NCBI RefSeq assembly: GCF_003043945.1
Contig: NZ_PYXG01000001.1
Coordinates: 2,001,868-2,065,867 of the forward strand
Direction of reading: 5' to 3'
Origin: Prevotella sp. oral taxon 376
GTDB taxonomy: Bacteria > Bacteroidota > Bacteroidia > Bacteroidales > Bacteroidaceae
Length of the DNA: 64,000 nt
Shown: one piece after another, positions 56,643 to 64,000 of the stretch
Layout: each line of letters opens with the position of its first letter
How positions within the stretch are numbered: position 1 is the stretch's first letter
Position numbers and translations under genes: made by a program
Notes under the pieces: model-generated
Seen by the model: only the letters and a program-made list of their open reading frames with translations
Told to the model about the DNA's origin: nothing
The model's database searches: none

Positions 56643-57530
56643 TTAAGCATTAAAATTGTCAAGATAAGCAAGTGGATTAGGTTTCTCAACTTTGTGCGAT
56701 AGTCTCTTTTTGTGATTGTAGATAACATGCTGGAAGCTCCTACTTACTTTGTTGTCTATGATTGTATATTTGCAACCAAGATTAACCCATCCAGACCAAC
56801 ATCCGCTCTTTGGGTTATACCAAGCAACGAAATGTCTATGATAAGGTTTGTTTGTGTATTCGCTTGCGGTCGTGTCGTTGAGAACGGGGATGACGCACTC
56901 TGCTACCATTTCACTCTTGCTTACTTCCTTGTCGTCCACCATTCCTTTTATATATCTGCTTGCAGAAGCCTTGCTCATCCCAAAAGACTTTGCTAAACAA
57001 CGCATAGATTTCGGTGCTTTAGAACGGTTACACGAAAATTTATTTTCTTGAACCAACTCGTTCCGTTTTTCGGCACTGAAAACATTGTGAAGCAATGTTC
57101 TTCGTAAAAGAGTAATGACTTTGCGAAGTGATACTTTCGTTATCTTTTCTCTGTTATTTACAAAGACAGAATCTTCTGACACAACATCAATCTTCCGAAC
57201 ATAATCTTCGGCTGATTTATATTGACCTCGTTTACCTCTTGTGATGATAAACTTACTCTTGAATGGTTTTGCAAAAAGACAGTTCTTCTTCTCATTATAG
57301 ATAAAGAGCTCACTTTCTTTTGCCATTTCAAGTAAAGACTTCGCTTTGTAATAGGAAACACAGAACAACTCACCAAAAGCCTTTATACTCAAATTATTCA
57401 AATATAAGGTAGAATTCTCGTGCAAGGCTTTGACTATTGCAGCCAAAGCTATCATTTCAATGGCATGCTTATCAAAGCGATGTCTTTGAAGTAAATTAAC
57501 CGGCATGTTCAATGTCTTATACATACACAA
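56643..57530 (-). CDS. HTH DNA-binding regulator
   Basis: 295 residues. An HTH of the MarR or replication-control type (CLAKSFGMSKASASRYIKGM) lies at about 180-200. The C-terminus has a Trp/Gly-rich beta region (PKSGCWSGWVNLGCKYTII). First gene of the leftward operon, with a repeat-rich operator and promoter just upstream, so it may regulate itself. Family not named. Confidence 0.65.
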   Translation of the reverse strand: MCMYKTLNMPVNLLQRHRFDKHAIEMIALAAIVKALHENSTLYLNNLSIKAFGELFCVSYYKAKSLLEMAKESELFIYNEKKNCLFAKPFKSKFIITRGKRGQYKSAEDYVRKIDVVSEDSVFVNNREKITKVSLRKVITLLRRTLLHNVFSAEKRNELVQENKFSCNRSKAPKSMRCLAKSFGMSKASASRYIKGMVDDKEVSKSEMVAECVIPVLNDTTASEYTNKPYHRHFVAWYNPKSGCWSGWVNLGCKYTIIDNKVSRSFQHVIYNHKKRLSHKVEKPNPLAYLDNFNA

Positions 57531-57642
57531 GTATGAGGTCTTACGCCAAAGGATAGCCTCTACTCTATTCCTTTGGCCGCCTCAATTATCTTTAATGTGA
57601 ATGTCCTGTTGGCAGCGTTGATGTAGAGGAAATCAACTGCTG

Positions 57643-57726
57643 CAAAGATACAAATATCTAACAAACATCTATTGTGTTTCGCCATAAATCTATTGTTTGT
57701 TAGATATATTTAACAAATATCTAACG
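57643..57726 (-). promoter_or_regulatory. Promoter and operator cluster
   Basis: On the minus strand TATCTTTG (57643-57650). Just upstream a perfect 14-bp inverted repeat, ATATCTAACAAACA (57654-57667) with TGTTTGTTAGATAT (57694-57707), and a third half-site ATATCTAAC at 57718. The half-sites touch the -7 box, so a dimer would block or anchor polymerase. Confidence 0.7.
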
Positions 57727-57922
57727 AAAATATTATGTGCAATTCTCACCTTTCAATCTGCTTTATCGTTAATTAATAAACTGATTTATAAGGGTTTTGC
57801 GGTATGATGTAATATTTTAAAAGTAATTATTATTCCCCAAACAGGCTACATTATCAATCTTAATCTTTCTAAATACAGATAGATTTTTGTTAGATTTTCT
57901 TGCACATGTTTAGACTTTTGTG

Positions 57923-57930
57923 TACTTTTG
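57923..57930 (+). promoter_or_regulatory. -7 box before the 58 kb leader
   Basis: TACTTTTG, a TAnnTTTG match, about 270 bases upstream of the first rightward gene. The leader between is foldable (next entry). Confidence 0.45.
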
Positions 57931-57936
57931 TCATCG

Positions 57937-58199
57937 CAATATGATTGCAAGAGGTATTTGACTTATTGGGTCAAGAAGGCCGAAAGGTGGTTGTGTATAG
58001 CAGAAATGCCGAGACTACACAAGAGACCAAATAGGTTATATGACGATAGTGCGTACAGTCCTTTAACGCATTGAGTAGCCTGATTGGGCGACAGGAATCG
58101 CTAAGTCATACAACGAATATAAAAATAGCCCACACTGTCATTTATGTGGCTGCAATCGAATTGGGTGTGGGTACATATAATATATAAATAAACTATTAA
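57937..58199 (+). ncRNA. Long foldable leader RNA
   Basis: No coding frame. Consecutive stems: TTGAC/GTCAA near 57958-57975, TTGTGTA/TACACAA near 57990-58024, TATGAC/GTCATA enclosing TGCGT/ACGCA and GCGA/TCGC (58035-58110), and CCCACAC/GTGTGGG (58130-58169). They nest without conflict, which suggests a structured RNA before the HTH gene. It could be a riboregulator; sequence does not match a riboswitch I know. Confidence 0.4.
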
Positions 58200-58391
58200 A
58201 TGAACACGGAAAGTAAATTTTTGAACATCAAAGAAGCTGCAGAGTATTTAGGTTACTCCGCTGGCTATTTATACAAGTTGGCAAGTCTAAAGAAAATCCC
58301 GTCATACCAGCCAACGGGAAACAAAATTCTTTTTGATAAGGAGGAAATAGAGAAATGGGCAAAGAACGGAAGCCATGAAAATCAAAGATGA
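58200..58391 (+). CDS. AlpA/excisionase-type HTH protein
   Basis: 63 residues. FLNIKEAAEYLGYSAGYLYK then LASLKKIPSYQPTGNKILFD and KEEIEKWAKN, a classic helix_turn_helix_17 / AlpA fold. May be a second excisionase or an early activator. Overlaps the next gene by 17 bases. Confidence 0.85.
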   Translation: MNTESKFLNIKEAAEYLGYSAGYLYKLASLKKIPSYQPTGNKILFDKEEIEKWAKNGSHENQR

Positions 58392-58683
58392 CACAGAGCC
58401 AGTCTACCTTATTGACTTCTGCCGAAGAAAAGAATGTCAACAAATCAAAGTAGTAGAGACAAACGACGAGGAAATCCATGCGTTCCTAACAGGTATCTTT
58501 TCCAGCAAGCGAAAGAAAGGCAATGCAAGAATAGAAGATGGGACATTAGTAAGGGTACGCAAAATAGCAAAAGACGGCTCTTGTTGTGAAAGATTGCTTA
58601 ACATGCCAATCTATAACATAAGCCCTTTACAGGCGAGAATTTACACACAAAAATGTATTAGATATTATTTTGAAAAACAATGA
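58375..58683 (+). CDS. Hypothetical protein
   Basis: 102 residues, basic, with CRRKECQQIKVVETNDEEIH and SPLQARIYTQKCIRYYFEKQ. No family recognised. Overlaps both neighbours, so clearly in the operon. Confidence 0.6.
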   Translation: MKIKDDTEPVYLIDFCRRKECQQIKVVETNDEEIHAFLTGIFSSKRKKGNARIEDGTLVRVRKIAKDGSCCERLLNMPIYNISPLQARIYTQKCIRYYFEKQ

Positions 58684-58961
58684 ACATAGATTTTACAGAA
58701 AACAAATACGGGCACTTCGCATTAAGCGGAATATATCTGCTAAGGTGTTTCAAACATCTTGGCTTAGGGGCATGGGGGCTTGCAAGACTCTTTCACGAAA
58801 GAGTGATTAAACGCTACCCTCTTGCTATCATATTAGCCGTAATACTCTCTTCTATAGTCTTGTGTGCCGTACAGATAGGTAAAGCAAGGGCAGAGAGGGA
58901 TAATGTTAGCCATGAACTGTATGTAACCCAACAGAAACTTGATAGCTTGAGTGCAAGATGA
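58680..58961 (+). CDS. Small membrane protein
   Basis: 93 residues. A transmembrane helix (LAIILAVILSSIVLCAVQIG) at about 52-71, then a coiled-coil tail (DNVSHELYVTQQKLDSLSAR). Overlaps the methyltransferase start. Confidence 0.6.
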   Translation: MNIDFTENKYGHFALSGIYLLRCFKHLGLGAWGLARLFHERVIKRYPLAIILAVILSSIVLCAVQIGKARAERDNVSHELYVTQQKLDSLSAR

Positions 58962-60226
58962 ACGTACTAAGCCTTTTCGACGGCATGTCGTGCGGCAGGA
59001 TAGCCCCGAAAGAGTTAGGTATCACGCCTAATATCTATTACGCTTCCGAGATAGACAAACATGCCATAGCGCAGACACAGCTCAACTTTCCCGACACGGT
59101 GCAACTCGGAAGTGTTACAGATGTTGATGTAAGCAAACTCGAACCGATAGACCTGCTTATCGGCGGAAGTCCCTGCCAGTCTTTCAGCTTCGCTGGCAGG
59201 CGCAACGGAATGACTACTACCGAACACGAGGAGGTATTAACGCTTGAACGCTATCTCGAATTGAAAGAACAGAGCTTCGAGTTCGAGGGGCAGAGCTATC
59301 TGTTTTGGGAGTATATGCGTATTCTGACCGACATTCGCAAATACAACCCGAATGTTTTGTTCTTCCTTGAAAACGTGGAAATGGGAAAGAAGTGGGAGTC
59401 AGTGTTAAGCCACGCTATCGGTCTGTACGGCGTGCATATCAACTCGGCTTTGGTTTCAGCACAGAATAGAAAGCGCATCTACTGGACAAATATACGTACA
59501 CGTAAGGAAGGCTTGTTCGGGGAGATTTATACCGATATTCCCCAACCCGAAGACAGAGGTTTGCTATTGAAAGATATTCTCGAACAGGAAGTAGACGAGA
59601 AATATTACCTAAGCGACAAAGCTGTTAGTGCTTTGATTGCACATAGAGAACGCAACAAAGAAAACGGCAATGGCTTCGGGGCTGTATTTCACGAGCCGCA
59701 AGAGAAAATGGGTGCACTGAATGTTGGAGGTAAAGGTATGTATGATTTGGTAAGCATATACCAGCGCCCGAGAGGCTTCAATGCAGGTGCAGAATATACG
59801 GACAAATCACCGACATTAAGCACCCGTTCATGGGAGCAGAATAATCTATTGTGTATCTCTTCCAACCAAAAGCATGCTACTATCTCCGAAAACAAAAGCA
59901 CGCCGCTTGTTGCAGCTGGTGGAATGGGTGGTGGACATGTGCCGATGGTGTCGTATATAGAAAAGAATATCAGACATGCGGACGAGAAAGCTCACGCCAT
60001 GTTGGCGACAATGCACAAAGGCGTACAGGCTAACGGAACCACATTAATAGCAAACGAACGGGACTTTATGCGCATCCGCCGCCTGACGCCCACCGAGTGC
60101 GCCCGCTTGCAGACTATCCCCGAATGGTATAAGTGGGAGTGCTCCGAGACGCAACAGTACAAGATGCTCGGCAACGGGTGGAATATAGAGACTATTAAAC
60201 ACATTTTCAGTTTTATGAGCTTATAA
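58958..60226 (+). CDS. C5 cytosine DNA methyltransferase
   Basis: 422 residues. AdoMet motif LSLFDGMSCGR, catalytic PCQS in GGSPCQSFSFAGR, ENV in FFLENVEMGKKW, and QNRKRIYW (motif VIII). A variable target-recognition region (about 210-350) is followed by GNGWNIETI (motif X). It methylates cytosine C5 in phage DNA. No endonuclease partner is next to it, so it is an orphan methylase, probably anti-restriction. Confidence 0.93.
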   Translation: MNVLSLFDGMSCGRIAPKELGITPNIYYASEIDKHAIAQTQLNFPDTVQLGSVTDVDVSKLEPIDLLIGGSPCQSFSFAGRRNGMTTTEHEEVLTLERYLELKEQSFEFEGQSYLFWEYMRILTDIRKYNPNVLFFLENVEMGKKWESVLSHAIGLYGVHINSALVSAQNRKRIYWTNIRTRKEGLFGEIYTDIPQPEDRGLLLKDILEQEVDEKYYLSDKAVSALIAHRERNKENGNGFGAVFHEPQEKMGALNVGGKGMYDLVSIYQRPRGFNAGAEYTDKSPTLSTRSWEQNNLLCISSNQKHATISENKSTPLVAAGGMGGGHVPMVSYIEKNIRHADEKAHAMLATMHKGVQANGTTLIANERDFMRIRRLTPTECARLQTIPEWYKWECSETQQYKMLGNGWNIETIKHIFSFMSL

Positions 60227-60231
60227 ACAAT

Positions 60232-61284
60232 ATGACAATGGAAAAAGAAAAGAAAATAATTGCCTATAAGGGCTTTGACAAAGATTTGAAATGTCGCGGA
60301 TTTCAGTATGAAGTCGGCAAGGAGTATGAAATTGATGGCGACATCAAAGTTTGCGAACGAGGCTTTCATGCCTGCGAAAGTCCTTTGGAAGTGTTTGACC
60401 ACTATGACATGTTGAACTCTCGATTTGCAGAGGTGGAACAGTCAGGGGAAATGGACAGAGAAGATACCTCTACTAAAGTCTGCTCCTCTAAGATTAAGGT
60501 AAAGGCAGAATTGAAACTTGCAGATATTATCAAACTCGGTGTCGAGTGGCTAAAAGAAACGACCTTACCGGGAAAGGTGGCGACCAAAGGTAAGCTGAAT
60601 GATAATGGCGGGGACTATGCCCAGATTGGTTCCAGCGGGGACTCTGCCAAGATTGGTTCCAGCGGGGACTCTGCCAAGATTGGTTCCAGCGGGGACTCTG
60701 CCAAGATTGGTTCCAGCGGGGACTATGCCAAGATTGGTTCCAGCGGGGACTATGCCAAGATTGGTTCCAGCGGGGACTATGCCCAGATTGGTTCCAGCGG
60801 GGACTATGCCAAGATTGGTTCCAGCGGGGACTCTGCCAAGATTGGTTCCAGCGGGGACTATGCCAAGATTGGTTCCAGCGGGGACTCTGCCAAGATTGGT
60901 TCCAGCGGGGACTCTGCCAAGATTGGTTCCAGCGGGGACTCTGCCAAGATTGGTTCCAGCGGGGACTATGCCAAGATTGGTTCCAGCGGGGACTATGCCA
61001 AGATTGGTTCCAGCGGGGACTCTGCCAAGATTGGTTCCAGCGGGGACTATGCCCAGATTGAAAGTACAGGAGAAGACTCTGTTATAATGGCCGCTGGCTA
61101 CAACTCTATTGCGAAAGCAAAAAAGGGGAGTTGGATAACACTTGCCGAATGGAAGAAAGACCGTGAAGACGGAAAATGGAAACCTGTCTGTGTAAAGACC
61201 GAGCAAGTTGACGGGAAACGCGTCAAGGCTGACACTTGGTACGAGTTGGTTGACGGAGAGTTTGTAGAGCAACAAGAATATTAA
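60232..61284 (+). CDS. Phage DUF7666-type protein with 16 nine-residue repeats
   Basis: 350 residues. The N-terminal region (about 1-115: YKGFDKDLKCRGFQYEVGKE, CERGFHACESPLEVFDHY) is of a type I recall as DUF7666. Residues about 132-275 are 16 repeats of IGSSGD(S/Y)A(K/Q), likely a beta-solenoid. The C-terminus (AAGYNSIAKAKKGSWITLAE) is globular. Only the Ser/Tyr and Lys/Gln positions vary. Location next to a second repeat protein suggests related functions. Confidence 0.8.
   Translation: MTMEKEKKIIAYKGFDKDLKCRGFQYEVGKEYEIDGDIKVCERGFHACESPLEVFDHYDMLNSRFAEVEQSGEMDREDTSTKVCSSKIKVKAELKLADIIKLGVEWLKETTLPGKVATKGKLNDNGGDYAQIGSSGDSAKIGSSGDSAKIGSSGDSAKIGSSGDYAKIGSSGDYAKIGSSGDYAQIGSSGDYAKIGSSGDSAKIGSSGDYAKIGSSGDSAKIGSSGDSAKIGSSGDSAKIGSSGDYAKIGSSGDYAKIGSSGDSAKIGSSGDYAQIESTGEDSVIMAAGYNSIAKAKKGSWITLAEWKKDREDGKWKPVCVKTEQVDGKRVKADTWYELVDGEFVEQQEY
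60625..61056 (+). repeat. Sixteen 27-bp in-frame tandem repeats
   Basis: Unit begins ATTGGTTCCAGCGGGGAC. Differences are TCT/TAT (Ser/Tyr) and AAG/CAG (Lys/Gln) only. Because the unit length is divisible by three and has no stops, several other frames also stay open across it; those are not genes. Confidence 0.93.
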
Positions 61285-61298
61285 ATTAATTAAAAACA

Positions 61299-61603
61299 AT
61301 GGAAGCAATTAAAAAATTAATCGGAAAGAAAGTGATTGTACGCTCTTACGGAGCAGGTGTGTTTTTCGGAACATTAAATGAAGTCGAAAAATGCGAAGAC
61401 AAGTACACGGTAGAGTTACTTAACTGCCGTAGGCTTTGGCAATGGGCTGGAGCGTGCAGCATTACACAACTCGCAGTAGATGGCACGAAAAAGCCCAACG
61501 AATGTCGTTTTACAATTACAGAGAAAAGCATTGTTGTTGCATCTGTTATCGAAATACACGAGTGTTCAAAAGATGCTGTTAAGTCAATCGAAAGTGTAGA
61601 CGA

Positions 61604-61616
<13 letters not shown>
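61299..61616 (+). CDS. Conserved phage protein
   Basis: 105 residues. LIGKKVIVRSYGAGVFFGTL and LLNCRRLWQWAGACSITQLA are recognisable in many gut phage proteins of similar size. Beta-rich; overlaps the start of the Gly-repeat gene. Function unknown. Confidence 0.75.
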
Positions 61617-62344
<728 letters not shown>

Positions 62345-62379
62345 CCACGCTCTTCTTGTATATCTTAAGAATTAAAACA

Positions 62380-62745
62380 ATGAAACATAAAGATTTAGCA
62401 AAAGAGTACGCTACAGCAAGATTACAAGGTAGGCTTAGCGGAAACGAGGTGTCCTTTTCTGACAACAAAGTCTTCACCGAAGAAGATATCAAGGCAGCTT
62501 TCAACGCAGGGCGTGAGAGCGTGGTGGAGAATATGCCAAAGTTGAAATGGGAATGTGAATACCCATATACGGCAGACGAGGCTCGCACTCCAATAACCAT
62601 TTTTCATATCTTTCATAATGACGATGGTTTCCATCTGGCTGGATATGGACTTGGACTTAGTAAAATGTTCGGCACATTGGACGAAGCTAAGCGTTTCGCT
62701 AACGAGGACTACAAGAAACGTATTAAACAAGCATTAGGGTTATGA
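62380..62745 (+). CDS. Conserved phage protein (paralogue of 52865)
   Basis: 121 residues from the ATG at 62380 (MKHKDLAKEYATARLQGRLS). DIKAAFNAGRESVVENMPKL then KW and the C-terminal TLDEAKRFANEDYKKRIKQA match the gene at 52865. Overlaps the next gene by four bases. Function unknown. Confidence 0.72.
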   Translation: MKHKDLAKEYATARLQGRLSGNEVSFSDNKVFTEEDIKAAFNAGRESVVENMPKLKWECEYPYTADEARTPITIFHIFHNDDGFHLAGYGLGLSKMFGTLDEAKRFANEDYKKRIKQALGL

Positions 62746-63214
62746 AAAGAATATTAGATGCTTGTTGTGGCAGTCGTATGTGTTGGTTTGACAAACATAA
62801 CTCCGAAGCACTGTTTATGGATATTCGCAAAGAAACAACGACACTATGTGACGGGCGTACATTGGAAGTCAATCCTGATGTTGTTGGCGATTTTCGTAAT
62901 ATGCCATTTGATAATGATAGTTTCCATATCGTGTTGTTTGACCCGCCACATTTGAAAACATTGGCAAATCATCATGGCTTGCAAAGAAATACGGTCGGCT
63001 ATTCCCAACATGGGAGGACGACATTAAACAGGGCTTTGACGAGTGTATGCGAGTTCTTAAGCCAAGCGGTACGCTTGTGTTTAAGTGGAACGAGCAGCAA
63101 ATACCGACAGATAGAATTATCGAGATTATAGGGAGGAAACCGCTGTTCGGACACACATCAGGCAAAGGCAGCATACCATTTGGATGTGTTTCATTAAGCA
63201 AATTAAGATATTAG
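62742..63214 (+). pseudogene. SAM-dependent methyltransferase-like gene, frameshifted
   Basis: The start ILDACCGSRMCWFDKHNSEA and VLFDPPHLKTLA is a class I methyltransferase-type protein seen in many gut phages (VNPDVVGDFRNMPFDNDSF). At about 62968-62975 the frame breaks; the frame one base back continues SWLAKKYGRLFPTWEDDIKQ, then LKPSGTLVFKWNEQQIP and ends at 63214. Restoring one base would give about 158 residues. Confidence 0.75.
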
Positions 63215-63225
63215 TATAGAATAGC

Positions 63226-63441
63226 ATGAAAATTAAGAAAATAATATCACAGTATCGCAGAGATTTTCAAGCGATATATGAGTGTGAGCATTGCGGATAT
63301 ACGAAGAAAGGTTACGGATATGATGATGATTTTTTCCATAACGAAGTTATCCCAAACAAAGTATGCCCTAAATGCGGTAAGAAAGCGGCAGACGATTACC
63401 GTCCGTTAGCAACGAAATATCCTGACGGAATGCAAGTGTGA
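63226..63441 (+). CDS. Small zinc-ribbon protein
   Basis: 71 residues with two CxxC knuckles (ECEHCGYTKKGYG, KVCPKCGKKAADD), a rubredoxin-like zinc ribbon. Same size class as many small phage proteins. Function unknown. Confidence 0.72.
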   Translation: MKIKKIISQYRRDFQAIYECEHCGYTKKGYGYDDDFFHNEVIPNKVCPKCGKKAADDYRPLATKYPDGMQV

Positions 63442-63489
63442 AAACTTATACGCAATAAAAACAATACTGCACTAAGCCAGATAGGTTAC

Positions 63490-63564
63490 GCCCGTCTGTG
63501 CCTCGCTTCAAGAACCTGAGAAGTTCTGGCGAATGTCGGAGGCTGCGCTATCGGCCATACGGGC
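63490..63564 (+). ncRNA. Foldable leader between two genes
   Basis: GCCCGT (63490) pairs with ACGGGC (63559). Inside, GCCTC pairs with GAGGC and AGAAC with GTTCT. The three stems nest over 75 bases in the gap before the 63591 gene. Possibly a further structured leader; promoter not clear. Confidence 0.35.
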
Positions 63565-63590
63565 ATTTATTAAAACTCAATATTAAAAAG

Positions 63591-64000
63591 ATGAAAACAT
63601 ATGTAATCACATTATCAAGGTATTTCCCCGCTAATCATAGTAAGGCGGGAATGCCTACTGATTTCAAAGAAAAATTCCTTAAGGGAGAAAAGATACACAC
63701 CATTCGTTTGAACTACCCTCTGTGGGAAAAGCGCATTGAGGAAGTGCAAGGAGGCAAAGCCGTGCTATCAATAAGGCAGTGGGCAGGCAAGCCAGGACAC
63801 AGCAAGCAAATCGAAATCGCACGGCTGACAGCTAAAGACGGAGCAGGAATACAGAAACTTTGCTTCCTAACCGCTTAACAGCGTGGGTTGATTATCCCGA
63901 AAGAACATTATCCGTTGATTTCAAACACCTGCAAAGAACGACGGACTTTCCCTCGCCGACTGGTGCGACTGGTTCAGACTCTATGACCTGTCAAAGCCCC
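63591..64000 (+). pseudogene. ASCH-type phage protein, frameshifted and partial
   Basis: MKTYVITLSRYFPANHSKAG, KIHTIRLNYPLWEKRIEEVQ and VLSIRQWAGKPGHSKQIEIA match a gut phage family that resembles ASCH domains. The frame stops at 63878, but the frame one base back goes on (NRLTAWVDYPERTLSVDFKH), and after another break near 63930 NDGLSLADWCDWFRLYDLSK runs to the window end. Two single-base losses would explain this. Confidence 0.65.

Noticed and set aside
60625..61056. CRISPR array
   Set aside because: Units are contiguous 27-bp in-frame coding repeats with no spacers.
60565..61308. Long open frames on both strands across the 27-bp repeat
   Set aside because: They exist only because the repeat length is a multiple of three and has no stops in those frames. 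The frame with a phage-like N-terminus is the gene.

Overview
The window looks like one stretch of temperate, tailed bacteriophage DNA from a gut-type Bacteroidales host (Bacteroides/Prevotella group). Many upstream regions carry the Bacteroidetes -7 box TAnnTTTG (TATCTTTG at 7333, 16021, 18116, 23293 and 26367, and on the minus strand at 15282 and 57643). Gene starts have AT-rich leaders rather than strong Shine-Dalgarno sites. Most recognisable proteins are phage families. I saw no clear host chromosomal gene, rRNA or CRISPR array.

Layout. 1-7.2 kb is the head module: a partial decoration/fibre-like gene and a scaffold gene on the minus strand, then divergent terminase (interrupted by an intein), portal and head-morphogenesis genes on the plus strand. 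7.3-8.3 kb holds a Rha antirepressor behind a structured leader. 8.4-15.2 kb is a leftward operon that begins with a D5-like primase-helicase and continues into small accessory genes, including a Tad2-like anti-Thoeris candidate, an SPFH lipoprotein and two small two-helix membrane proteins. 16-23.2 kb is a rightward train of very small genes. A polar 7-mer (AGTACGA) and gap hairpins recur through it. 23.4-29.3 kb is a lysogeny block: an XRE repressor, membrane and lipoprotein accessory genes, a KilA-N antirepressor behind a second structured leader, and a first tyrosine integrase.

29.3-46.2 kb is a long leftward early operon: methyltransferases, dUTPase, helicase loader, an O-like initiator with nine perfect 12-bp repeats, SSB, YqaJ exonuclease with a putative annealing protein, a RuvC-like resolvase, and three more antirepressors. 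Two unusual tRNA-like RNAs (38.0 and 46.3 kb) and an ordinary tRNA-Ser lie here. 46.8-49.3 kb is a second lysogeny switch: an excisionase-like HTH gene, an S24 repressor, a probable attP region and a second tyrosine integrase. 49.4-57.5 kb is another leftward operon with ThyX, a frameshifted RtcB and many small genes. 58.2-64 kb runs rightward with a C5 cytosine methyltransferase and two neighbouring repeat-rich proteins.

There are two integrases, two repressors, two replication modules and five antirepressors. Either this is one large modular phage or two related prophages are recombined or adjacent. Related genes in different blocks (34.4 and 51.4 kb; 52.9 and 62.4 kb) favour a common phage gene pool. 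At least five genes carry single-base deletions, so either the sequence has indel errors or several genes are decaying. The observations most worth following are the two antirepressor leaders whose structured insert is flanked by a copy of the short 5' UTR, the AGTACGA array, and the tRNA-like RNAs.
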